Below, piece after piece: positions 8,193-16,042 of a DNA stretch of 64,000 bases (position 1 is its first letter; the number at the start of each line of letters is the position of its first letter). Source of the stretch: G965212025 sp965212025 (GTDB taxonomy: Bacteria; Pseudomonadota; Gammaproteobacteria; Poriferisulfidales; Oxydemutatoraceae); contig OZ243039.1 of assembly GCA_965212025.1 (NCBI GenBank), forward strand, positions 1,550,001 to 1,614,000. The letters run 5' to 3'. Position numbers and translations under genes: made by a program. Under the pieces are notes generated by a model. The model worked only from the letters and a program-made list of their open reading frames with translations, was not told where the DNA came from and made no database searches.

Positions 8193-8490
8193 AATGTTTG
8201 CTCCGGTTTTACCTCTTTTGAAAGCGGGTCACTGAGACCATGGTTGATGCTGGCTATGCCAAAGTCTGGTTCGGCGGGAAAAAGCGTTTTCACGCAGTAA
8301 GGCTCTCCTGATGCGTCACCCTCCACAATAATAATCGTTACGATGAGTTTATCGAACCGGATCAAATCACAAATGATTGCATTACGGCTTACGGTACTGG
8401 TGTTTTGATCTTTGGAGCGTTCTTTGACTTCAAGGTGACGGTTGGGTTTGGCCGACCCGTCGGTATTGGTCGGTGGGCGTGAGGTGGCAT
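8189..8490 (-). pseudogene. DUF3883 domain, C-terminal fragment of a larger defence protein
   Basis: The last ~100 codons match DUF3883: SAKPNRHLEVKERSKDQNTS, VSRNAIICDLIRFDKLIVTI, then EPDFGIASINHGLSDPL, corresponding to the family pattern (I)EVKGR..G...(I/V)T.NE and EPD.G..S(V/I)N.. . DUF3883 usually caps helicase-like or nuclease-like defence proteins. Sequence further upstream on the minus strand is not this protein but the ssrA 3' end, so the gene was cut at its N-terminal side by the att site. Its stop overlaps the ptuA start. Confidence 0.65.
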
Positions 8491-8513
8491 CCCACCTGTA
8501 CGCAGCAGCAGGC

Positions 8514-8542
8514 AAAAAAAAGGCCAGCCGTGAATGGCTGAC
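8514..8542 (-). terminator. ssrA-type rho-independent terminator (copy 2)
   Basis: Minus-strand stem GGTCAGCCA / TGGCTGGCC-like hairpin followed by eight T. It is nearly identical to the terminator of the functional ssrA. Confidence 0.75.
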
Positions 8543-8551
8543 CTTTCGTAG

Positions 8552-8626
8552 TGGTGGAGGCGGCAGGAATTGAACCCGCATCCACGCGCCCTCTGCCTTT
8601 GGTTTTACATGCCTGGTATTGCTTTC
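8552..8626 (-). repeat. ssrA 3'-end fragment, attachment-site remnant 2
   Basis: About 75 bases match the tmRNA 3' region, from the CCA complement at 8552-8554 through the T-arm into the pseudoknot 4 side, with a handful of substitutions in the acceptor/T-arm half. Similarity fades after about 8626. It separates the PtuAB block from the second AbiE locus. Confidence 0.75.
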
Positions 8627-8719
8627 TTTTTTCTGAGGAACTTTATTGAAACTGTAAGAAAAATGTATTATATTTCTTACTAACTGCAAGGGCGGAATTC
8701 AACAAAAGGGTGTGATCCA

Positions 8720-9326
8720 ATGTCGCGTATGGCTGACAAGATAATGAAGAGGGTGTCCGCACACGGCAACGGGAAGTGGGTGTGTACACCCGGACTTCCT
8801 GGATCTGGGGAGTCGTGGAGCCATTGACCAGGCACTTTACCGCCTTGTCAAAGCGGGCCAGCTGCGTCGGGTTGGTCATGGTCTGTACGACAAGCCGAGG
8901 GTCAGCGAGGTGCTGAAGCGCCCCGCTCCGGTCGATCTGGATGCCGCCATCGCAGCGTTAGCGCGCCGGGATGGTGTCCGCATCATGCCGGACGGTCTGG
9001 TGGCTGCAAACCAGCTAGGTCTCACCAACGCGGTTCCTGCCAAGGCGAGCTATGTGACGGATGGCCACTCAAGGGCGCTTAAGATCGGTGGGCAAACGGT
9101 TCGGTTCCGCCATGCGGGTCCAAGCGTCATGCAGTGGGCGGGGAGACCCGCGGCTCCGGTGGTTCAAGCGTTGCGGTGGCTTGGTTCCGACATCGCTGTG
9201 GACGCACGCGTCGTCTCGTCCTTGAAACATCTTCTGCCTGACGACGTGAAGAGTGATCTGTATCAACACAGGCGGGATCTTACCGGCTGGGCTTTACCGC
9301 TTGCTCGGAGCATCACAACCGACTAG
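8720..9326 (+). pseudogene. AbiEi/DUF6088-type antitoxin with a frameshift (copy 2)
   Basis: From the ATG at 8720 the frame encodes the expected winged-helix N-terminus (MSRMADKIMKRVSAHGNGKW, then VCTP). At about 8796 a frame change is needed to enter DFLDLGSRGAIDQALYRLVK and the rest of the antitoxin (LARRDGVRIMPDGLVAANQL). The downstream open segment could be read from 8910, but that would lack the DNA-binding domain. This copy retains the N-terminus lost in copy 1. Its toxin starts 12 bases downstream. Confidence 0.7.
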
Positions 9327-9337
9327 GTCTTTGTCAT

Positions 9338-9615
9338 ATGAGTGAGGCTTTCGAGTCCTTTCTCTCGCTTCCGGAGCAGGGGAGGCGGGATGTCTTCGAG
9401 GCGGCTGCGAACCGTCTTGATACGTTGCCCAGCTACGTGGAGAAGGACTTCTGGGTTTGCCTGGTTCTCGATGTGCTCTACAACCAGCTGCCCGAAGGAC
9501 ATCCGAGACTGCTCTTCAAGGGTGGGACGTCGCTATCCAAGGCCTTTGGACTTATCAAACGGTTCTCCGAAGACGTCGATCTAGTTGCCTATCGCGATAG
9601 TCTTGGCTTCGAAGG
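9338..9615 (+). pseudogene. AbiEii toxin, N-terminal fragment (copy 2)
   Basis: It starts normally (MSEAFESFLSLPEQGRRDVF) and preserves the nucleotidyltransferase catalytic blocks LLFKGGTSLSKAFGLI and RFSEDVDLV. It runs to DSLGFEGG, where RhuM sequence on the opposite strand takes over near 9612. The missing C-terminal part is at 20375-20658, about 10.8 kb away, beyond all the cargo of this block. The open frame to 9631 adds only junction residues. With the catalytic lobe but no C-terminal helices it is unlikely to be an active toxin. Confidence 0.7.
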
Positions 9616-9888
9616 GGGGCGCACCCGGTAGCCGACGGGCAGGATAGCGTTGAGGCTGTAATGAACTGCGCGGTACTTCTTGCCGGCGGCGGCAGTTGTC
9701 AACCAATAGTTGACAACTGATTCCGGGACTAATTTACCCTCGGCACAGATAGCTTTAAGGTGTTTGGCGATGTTCTGCTTGACCGGTGGAATGGTTTCTT
9801 GGTCAGCCATTTCTGACCGCTGCCGGAGCCTGCGAACCATTTGGAAGGTCGGTGGAAGCGCCACGTTCACTGCTGGCTCACGCATCAC
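9612..9888 (-). pseudogene. RhuM-family N-terminal fragment
   Basis: The minus strand encodes PVKQNIAKHLKAICAEGKL, then SVVNYWLTTAAAGKKYRAVH and YSLNAILPVGYRVR. This is the N-terminal block of RhuM (family: KQNIS.HI..I..EGEL, then Y.L..I..VGYRV). The part before MADQ is out of register with the family, suggesting another frameshift. It abuts the abiEii fragment. Other RhuM pieces at 1-145 and 926-1152 are C-terminal, so together they cover most of one RhuM gene. Confidence 0.55.
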
Positions 9889-11632
9889 AATACGCCAGCT
9901 TTAGTAAGGTCAATCATCAAGGCGATGGCGTGGTCACAGTCACCGGCGAGGGAGCGAAAATGTGACCTCAGATCGCCGTGTTCCGCTATTAGCTCCTCGC
10001 AGAGTCGCCTTGGTGTCCGATCTGCCTGCGTGAGCCTTCATCTTGTTGCGCAAGTCGGTGCAGCGATTTCAACGGCGTTACCACGGCAGTGGCTTTCTTC
10101 TTGTTCACCTGCGCATGCAGAAGAACCTTGTTGATCAGTTTCAGGCTGCCCCATTGCGGATCGACGGTGATGTTGGCCGCTTTGGCTTTTGACTTGAAAT
10201 AGCTCTTGCTCAATCCCTCTACGACCAGCTGGTCGAGTGCCATCAGTGCATTTGCCCACTCTTCTTGGCTGGTCGTGACCGGGTAGTGTGCACGTCCTGG
10301 CAGTTGTTGATCCTTCAGACTCCACCAAGTTATTCCTGATCCGCTCAGCGCTTCGAGACGTCTTTTCAGGTCTGGTAACGGGTCCGGTGAGGTGTCCCAC
10401 TCCCCCCGGAAGTCAGCTTTGTATGCCCGCGCCGAAATTCCCGCCTTGGGTTCTTCGTTGAACGACTTCCAGTAGATCTGTTCAGCGTAGGGCAGGAGAT
10501 TGAGATCGGTGAGGTAGGCGTTTACTTGGCCCGCCTCGTTGATGTCGTAGCTCACCAGGGACCACGCCCCATGGCAGTGAATGGATCGTGTTTCGATCTG
10601 GTACTTGTCCGGGTCTGCTTTGTATTTCGCCAGTACTTCCGGCCGGAAAAACGCGGGGCTGATTGCAAACGGCAGGTCAGATTCGACGAAGTAGTTGCCG
10701 AGCTGGGCGGGGTCGCATGAGCACTCGTGCACCCGCTTGTGCTTCCAGTCCTGCGTTATGAAGGTGGCGTATTGTTCTGGTTCGGGGGATTCCCCCTTCA
10801 GGCGCCGTCGAAGCCGATCGTTGATCACAGGCGCAGTCACCTGGAATCCGTGTAGATAGCTATGACGACCCGCGTTGGTGCTACCACGGTAATAGAGGTT
10901 CTCATTGACCAAGCTGGCATGTTTCACGGGTTCATCGTCCCAGCCGGTAAAGTTTCCAGGGTCGAACCGGTTGGAATCGAACAGCAAGACGTACGACGAT
11001 TCGAGCATCAAGAGCAGCAAATCAAGGTCTTCGCGCTTCATCGTGACCACGTGACCGTTGTGCAGTTTATGGATACGCACAACCTCTTCGACATCACCGT
11101 TTTTGTCCAGCCGGCAATAGGCACTGTGTTCAGGCACGAAGTGCAGACCCAACAGTTGAGCCACCTTTTGCGAGAGTTCGACGTAGGTACGGTCGTCCCG
11201 ATAGCCGTCGAAATCGCGGATGAAAAGCAGCTGCTCCCCAAGTTTAAGCGTCTTCGGGGCGATGTGGCTCAGAGGTGGCTCAATCAGTACCTGCCGCTCC
11301 GAAGAGCCTTCCGGGTAGCCGAGAAACTTCCAAGAGGAACACGGGTCGCAGCTCCAGTGCAGCAGGTCATCCACGACGGGTGGCACCACGGCCGACGATG
11401 GCACCGCGATGCCATACAGAAAACAATGCGGCGCCAGTCCGGCATAGAGGACGACTTCTTCACGCTGGCGCTCGGCGCGCAGAAAATCCAGAAAGTCCTG
11501 CTGTTCAATCCACACGGCATACTCCGGGGACTCCCGATCCGGCTTCGTGGCAATTTTCAGCAGCACTTTCGCAGTAGAACCCAGCGCAGAAGATCCAGCG
11601 GTGGTCATGTGTGCTTTGGGTGACGTGGTCAT
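9889..11632 (-). pseudogene. Unrecognised 547-aa protein with a frameshifted C-terminus
   Basis: I do not recognise this protein. The open frame 11632-9989 gives 547 aa, soluble, with no clear nucleotide-binding or nuclease signature. Visible blocks are WSCDPCSSWKFLGYPEGSSE, HCHGAWSLVSYDINEAGQVN and KADFRGEWDTSPDPLPDLKR. The last residues are out of frame: switching frame twice, near 10040 and 9985, restores LRNKMKAHAGRSDTKATL and EELIAEHGDLRSHFRSLAGD, ending at a TGA at 9889-9891. The ancestral product was about 580 aa. Its start overlaps a small IetS-like ORF (ATGA), so it may have formed an operon with the IetA-like ATPase. Confidence 0.5.
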
Positions 11633-11787
11633 GCGTTCTCCGGGTGCTTCTTCACAGCAGCGCCGCTTCCAGACGGTGCCCCTGACCCTAGGCCTGGAGT
11701 CCGAATTTTTCCAGGCGGGAAAGATCTTTGTTTTGTTCTATCGGCCGGTTGGGGTCTTGGGAATAAAAGTAGCGGGCGGCTAGACAT
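11629..11787 (-). pseudogene. IetS-like subtilase, N-terminal remnant
   Basis: A 52-codon frame starts at 11787, overlapping the ietA stop by eight bases, and reads MSSRPLLLFPRPQPADRTKQ. IetS S8 peptidases begin with a very similar RPLLLFP.P..ADR(S/T)K block. After about 20-30 codons similarity is lost through frameshifting (a shifted frame gives QGHRLEAAL), and the frame ends overlapping the start of the 547-aa gene. No catalytic Asp, His or Ser region is present. A C-terminal IetS-like domain survives separately at 5280-5780. Confidence 0.5.
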
Positions 11788-12784
11788 TATTTAGGTTTGA
11801 ACCGGCTTGCTGAGCCACCGTGGCTGACCTGGCCGACCAGTGCCGGAGAGTTTTGGATACGATGCTCTTCATGTCAGCATCAGGCAGTTCAAGCACGTAC
11901 TGACGGAACACTGTTGTGCCGAATTCCTCAACTTCGGCGAAGCTCAGTCCTTGAAAACGTCTTGCCAAGGAACTGGGCTTGGAACCCAGAGGGATATTGA
12001 TCCGGTGCTCAAATTTTTCGAACCACTCGGTAATGCTGGCTCGAGTGGGGTTGGGTAAAGTCATCCGAATCTGAAAGCGCCTCCACACGGCGCGATCCAG
12101 TAGTTCCGCATGATTGGTGGCTCCGATGACCAAAACATGGCTCGGTAGGTCGTCAATCTGCATGAGAAGCGAGCTCACAACACGCTTGATTTCACCGGTT
12201 TCGTGAAGGTCACCTCTTTCCTTTCCCAGGGTTTCAAACTCGTCGAAGAAGAGGACGCATCTCCGTGTGGAGGCATACTCAAAGAGCTTCCTCAGGCGGA
12301 CAGCTGTCTCTCCCAGAAATGTGCCGACGACGCTTTCGTAGCGCACCACGAGTAATGGCACCAAAAGCTCTTCTGCGATGGCTTCGGCGAGTGATGTTTT
12401 TCCATTGCCTGGTGGTCCGATGAGAAGCACCCGGTTACGGGGTTCCAGGTTGAATGACCTGAGAAGGTCAGTTCGGTGCTGCTCTTCAATCAAGCTGCGG
12501 CAAATCTGCCTTACTTCATCACGAAGGATGAGATCCGCGAGTTTTCGTTTAGGCATGACCTCATGGAACAGATTGTTCGTGCGCTGACCGAGCATGGAAC
12601 CACCACCATTAGAGGGGCGTTCAACGGGTGTGGAGCGGAGCGTTTCCTCAAGTTTCTCGGCCAACACTTTGTGATGCTTGGCTCGCTCCTCGGCGATGAT
12701 CGTCTCGACAACCTTTTTGAAGGTGAGCGTGTCGCCCCGTGTGCCGGACCGGACAAGGTGAACCAATAAATCTGCGCGTGCCAT
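11780..12784 (-). CDS. IetA-like AAA+ ATPase
   Basis: A 334-aa AAA+ protein, counting from the ATG at 12784. Walker A GPPGNGKT is at residues 123-130, Walker B VLFFDEFE at 177-184, sensor-1 GATN at 221-224, and the arginine-finger region WRRF at 234-237. The N-terminal ~100 residues form the helical region typical of ATPases that precede S8 peptidases in two-gene IetAS defence loci. The ATG overlaps the upstream ORF stop (TAATG), favouring this start over 12823. The partner peptidase is reduced to an N-terminal remnant immediately downstream, so the ATPase is probably orphaned. Confidence 0.75.
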   Translation of the reverse strand: MARADLLVHLVRSGTRGDTLTFKKVVETIIAEERAKHHKVLAEKLEETLRSTPVERPSNGGGSMLGQRTNNLFHEVMPKRKLADLILRDEVRQICRSLIEEQHRTDLLRSFNLEPRNRVLLIGPPGNGKTSLAEAIAEELLVPLLVVRYESVVGTFLGETAVRLRKLFEYASTRRCVLFFDEFETLGKERGDLHETGEIKRVVSSLLMQIDDLPSHVLVIGATNHAELLDRAVWRRFQIRMTLPNPTRASITEWFEKFEHRINIPLGSKPSSLARRFQGLSFAEVEEFGTTVFRQYVLELPDADMKSIVSKTLRHWSARSATVAQQAGSNLNNV

Positions 12785-13041
12785 TAACTGTCTTCTATTC
12801 TTGTTTTCGACTGTTCGCTCCATGCGAACAGTCGGGGATTATTCCCCATGAAATTGTCAGACATGTCGCTCAGACTCTTGTTCAAGTCACCGGGATGCCA
12901 CGTGGGTTGCGGGTAGATGTCGGTGGAAATCTGCGGTTTCACAGCTAACGGGGTACCTAAGTTGTTTTGGCCACAGGTATCCTTTCGGAGCCAAACATGG
13001 GCACCCGTGAAAATTTTTCGGAGGTCTTTTTTTGTAGCCAT
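12784..13041 (-). CDS. Small hypothetical ORF upstream of the IetA-like ATPase
   Basis: The 85-aa frame (MATKKDLRKIFTGAHVWLRK ...) is not recognised. Its stop overlaps the ietA-like start as TAATG, the only argument that it is a real coupled gene. The frame stays open to 13116, so a longer product is possible. There is no motif, signal peptide or membrane segment. It could be the tail of a decayed gene. Confidence 0.35.
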   Translation of the reverse strand: MATKKDLRKIFTGAHVWLRKDTCGQNNLGTPLAVKPQISTDIYPQPTWHPGDLNKSLSDMSDNFMGNNPRLFAWSEQSKTRIEDS

Positions 13042-13523
13042 TTTTGGCAACTTGATTGAGTAAAGATACGCTTCGGATAATAAGCCCGAGGTCATCTCAA
13101 AAGCAATTTTCACCAAGCCGGTTAGAGGAATGTTTTTTCTCTGTTTGGGCTATCGGGCACAGGCTCAGTTTCAAAAGCGAAAGTCAAATTATCCGGGTTC
13201 GGTCATCTTTAGAGGGATGCGGGCCATTCACGTGGCTGCCCCTGCAGTGAACGCCAAACTTGGCGTTTGAATTTTTGCCACAGTGCTTTTTCAGGACAAT
13301 CCCGCGGGACAGTTGTGACCGCTTTGTATATCCAGGTTGCAAAGGAACTCACCAAGAAACAAGTCAGGGCAGAGGGTGGTAGTAGAATCGTTCAAGTTTT
13401 TTGTACATGCCACAGGTCTTTTGTTTTGTTGCTTGGCCAGTAAAGTTGATTGAGGAAGGAACTTATGCTATATGTCTCGAATCTAGCATTTGATTATAAA
13501 ATATTCACGGAAAAACCAGTTGA
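13042..13523. other. Divergent intergenic region with a perfect inverted repeat
   Basis: About 480 bases between the IetA-like genes (minus) and the HTH-TerB-BrxD-BrxHI operon (plus). It must hold both promoters. The clearest element is the inverted repeat AACGCCAA-AC-TTGGCGTT at 13250-13267, too tight to be a terminator and possibly an operator. The last ~100 bases are AT-rich. No gene was found. Confidence 0.4.
13250..13267. promoter_or_regulatory. Perfect 8-bp inverted repeat, possible operator
   Basis: Arms AACGCCAA and TTGGCGTT are separated by two bases, 256 bases upstream of the HTH gene start. A dyad this compact suits a dimeric regulator. The adjacent small HTH protein is a candidate partner, but that is inference. 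Confidence 0.3.
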
Positions 13524-13718
13524 ATGTCCGACGGGATTCCAACCATTAAAGAAGTTTCCGGTTACTTAAAAATAACTGAAAAAAAACCATATCAACTTGC
13601 GGTCGAAGGTAAACTTCATGGTTTTAAGGTAGGGAGCAGTTGGCGTTCCAGGCGTGCTGACCTTGAGAAGTGGGTTGAAAAACAGAATGATAGTGAGGGG
13701 GGAAAATGGAATACATAG
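13524..13718 (+). CDS. Excisionase/AlpA-type helix-turn-helix protein
   Basis: A 64-aa protein with the HTH_17 pattern: IPTIKEVSGYLKITEKKPYQ, LAVEGKLHGFKVGSSWRSRR, then ADLEKW. Family members are DNA-binding excisionases or small regulators. The canonical (T/S).YRL after the turn is here KPYQL. It is the first gene of a four-gene operon: its end overlaps the TerB gene by 13 bases. It likely regulates the operon; a role in excision is possible, although no integrase is nearby. Confidence 0.75.
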   Translation: MSDGIPTIKEVSGYLKITEKKPYQLAVEGKLHGFKVGSSWRSRRADLEKWVEKQNDSEGGKWNT

Positions 13719-16042
13719 TTGGCTGTGTGGTTATCTACATTTTATATAGGCTAGTTTTTAGCAGTTCAAAAGAAAAATTTGAAATAAGACCAACTCGAAC
13801 ACCCGTCAGGAGACCACACACCAACCTGGAAACAGGACATCAACGTCCACACAAAATAACGTCCACTTTGCGAGAGACGCCAACTATAGTCAACCTTGAT
13901 AACAGTGAAGATGAGTTAGACGATGACTTCTCTACATTTAGGATATATAGCAGTTATGAAGGCGATGAAGAAGAGTCACCAAATAAATCAAAAGGACGCT
14001 GGGTTGCTCAAGATGAGAAGCTCAAAATATGTGGTCGTCAATTGGAACAAGGGTTTATCTATTTTGGAGGAGTACTGGATTCACTGGCCGGCCATGGTGT
14101 TGAGCCATCTTTAGTAGATGAAAAAAGACCTGTCAGCCCCACTGGAACGAGACAGTTAAATTCAGTTATCCATAGCGATGACTCTTTGGGCTACTGGCCG
14201 AGTTATGCTTCACTATCCAAAGAGTGTCGTGGAGCCTACCTTGATTGGTTGGCTTCAGATCGCTCAACCCTCAACACTCCTATCGGGTATGTGTTTATCT
14301 ACTTTTATGGCTTTGAGCGAAGGATTATTGAGAATAAAGACAACTCAGCTGTATCTGATGATGAATTTTTGGCTATATACAATGAAGTATCCAGGCTTCG
14401 TAAAATTTATGAAGAAAGCCACTCATTTCTGAGTTACTCTGCCAATTTTCTGGAACTAATGGTAATAATTCGTCCTGCTCTTTTTCAAAATAAGCATGCA
14501 GCATTACCTAGCACCAGCAACGCTTTAGCATTTAAATTGGCACTAGCCAAAGCCGTTGTTGCTGAAGAGCCAATTAATGCTGACTTGGCTCTGGAATGGC
14601 TGAAAAGCACACATGACTACTCCCTTAAAATGCCCGCAAGACGTTGTGAATTAGAATTCAAGACGTTATTCAACATTAAGTGTGAAGATAAATTTGGCCC
14701 TGATGGCATCAAAGTTAAACCCAATAAAACAAAGTTGGTACTTTCATATCATCCAGCAAGCAATTCAGTCCGTCACGTCAACTTCAATTTCGACAATCTT
14801 CCTGATCCAAGTGTTTTAAAAGGGCCAATAAAAAGACTAATTCCAATAGCGGATGCTTGCACTGAAGAGTTAAATTCCTATAGCCGTTACCTGGGGAGAT
14901 CTGACTCCTCACGAGATGATATTGCTGCTGTTATGCTCCTGCCTGACAAGTTGGCAAATGAGCTCAATTCCCCAGTTTTCGAGAAATTCAAAAGCTGGGC
15001 GGATGGTGTCATTGAGGTGAATGATGGGCTCACTTCAGTAAAAGACTTTTGGTCTCACATTGGCTCAACAATACCCAAAGCAATCAACAAGAAAGAAAAT
15101 GAACTCATCTTAAATTTGGCGGCCAAGGCTGGATTCGGGATAGCCCCTGATTTTCGATTCCATCACGCTAAACTACAACCAGATGGGAACGTGGTGTTGT
15201 TTAAACCTGGACACAGAGAGTACTCCAAGCCAAGCAAAGCTCTTTACCAGGCTGACATTGCATTAAGACTTGGTGTTATGGTTGCATCTGTCGATGGCTA
15301 TGTGGATATTAGAGAAAAGCAGGCTTTGTCAAACCTCATAAACCATGATGAAAAACTCTCGCCCACCGAAAAAAGCTCGCTGGGCGCATATCTCACCTGG
15401 CGATTAAATACGCCGATAAACATGTCTGGATTAAAGTCACGACTGGAAAAACTCAGCCGTGCTGGCATCCAGTTTGTCAGTAAATTTCTTGTTTCTGTTG
15501 CACATGCAGACGGGAAAGTTGACGCATCGGAAATCAAACGAATTGAAAAGCTATACAAAGCCCTTGGTTTAGACGAGTCTCTGGTTACGAGTGATATTCA
15601 CAACCTGGTGTCTTCAAAAGCACCATCTTTCCTGTCCTCAGTTAAACTTTCTCCATACAGTGGCACCTCCTTCAACATAGACGAAGCAGCGTTAGCTCAT
15701 CATGAAAGTGAAACAAGCGATGCTCAGTCAATGCTTGAAAGTATTTTTACAGCTGATGATGAATTGGACGATGTTCATCTCACCGAAGATATGACAAGCA
15801 GTGCCGGGTTAGATAAAGCGCATGCCAATCTATATGGTACCCTGGTTAAGAAGGAGGAATGGCAGCGTAATGAAGTGTTTGGGCGTTGCAAGGAGCTAAA
15901 CCTGATGGTTGATGGTGCAATTGAAGTAATAAATGACTGGGCATTTGAGAATGTAAATGCGCCAGTACTTGATGACGAAGGTGACATATATGTTGACTTC
16001 CAAATTGTAGAAGAACTAAGAGGACAAGAAAATGCCCACTAA
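13706..16042 (+). CDS. TerB-domain protein with N-terminal membrane segment (TerB_N / TerB / TerB_C)
   Basis: A 778-aa protein. Residues 1-18 (MEYIVGCVVIYILYRLVF) look like a membrane anchor, followed by a polar, acidic linker. A TerB_N-like domain covers about 80-300 (CRGAYLDWLASDRS, GYVFIYFYGFERRI). A TerB domain lies at about 510-640 (ASVDGYVDIREKQAL, VSVAHADGKVDASEIKRIEK), with paired acidic helices that may bind metal. A TerB_C-like segment is at the C-terminus (VFGRCKELNLMVDGAIEVIN). It overlaps both the HTH gene and the BrxD gene. A membrane-tethered sensor or scaffold for the ATPase-helicase pair is inference. Confidence 0.75.
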   Translation: MEYIVGCVVIYILYRLVFSSSKEKFEIRPTRTPVRRPHTNLETGHQRPHKITSTLRETPTIVNLDNSEDELDDDFSTFRIYSSYEGDEEESPNKSKGRWVAQDEKLKICGRQLEQGFIYFGGVLDSLAGHGVEPSLVDEKRPVSPTGTRQLNSVIHSDDSLGYWPSYASLSKECRGAYLDWLASDRSTLNTPIGYVFIYFYGFERRIIENKDNSAVSDDEFLAIYNEVSRLRKIYEESHSFLSYSANFLELMVIIRPALFQNKHAALPSTSNALAFKLALAKAVVAEEPINADLALEWLKSTHDYSLKMPARRCELEFKTLFNIKCEDKFGPDGIKVKPNKTKLVLSYHPASNSVRHVNFNFDNLPDPSVLKGPIKRLIPIADACTEELNSYSRYLGRSDSSRDDIAAVMLLPDKLANELNSPVFEKFKSWADGVIEVNDGLTSVKDFWSHIGSTIPKAINKKENELILNLAAKAGFGIAPDFRFHHAKLQPDGNVVLFKPGHREYSKPSKALYQADIALRLGVMVASVDGYVDIREKQALSNLINHDEKLSPTEKSSLGAYLTWRLNTPINMSGLKSRLEKLSRAGIQFVSKFLVSVAHADGKVDASEIKRIEKLYKALGLDESLVTSDIHNLVSSKAPSFLSSVKLSPYSGTSFNIDEAALAHHESETSDAQSMLESIFTADDELDDVHLTEDMTSSAGLDKAHANLYGTLVKKEEWQRNEVFGRCKELNLMVDGAIEVINDWAFENVNAPVLDDEGDIYVDFQIVEELRGQENAH

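Noticed and set aside
8189..8689. Reading the 166-codon minus-strand frame as one protein
   Set aside because: Its first ~65 codons are translated ssrA 3' end and terminator. Only the last ~100 codons are DUF3883.
10862..11623. 253-codon plus-strand frame opposite the 547-aa gene
   Set aside because: It is antisense to a longer frame that has operon coupling, has no recognisable motif, and its composition looks like a reverse-strand artefact.
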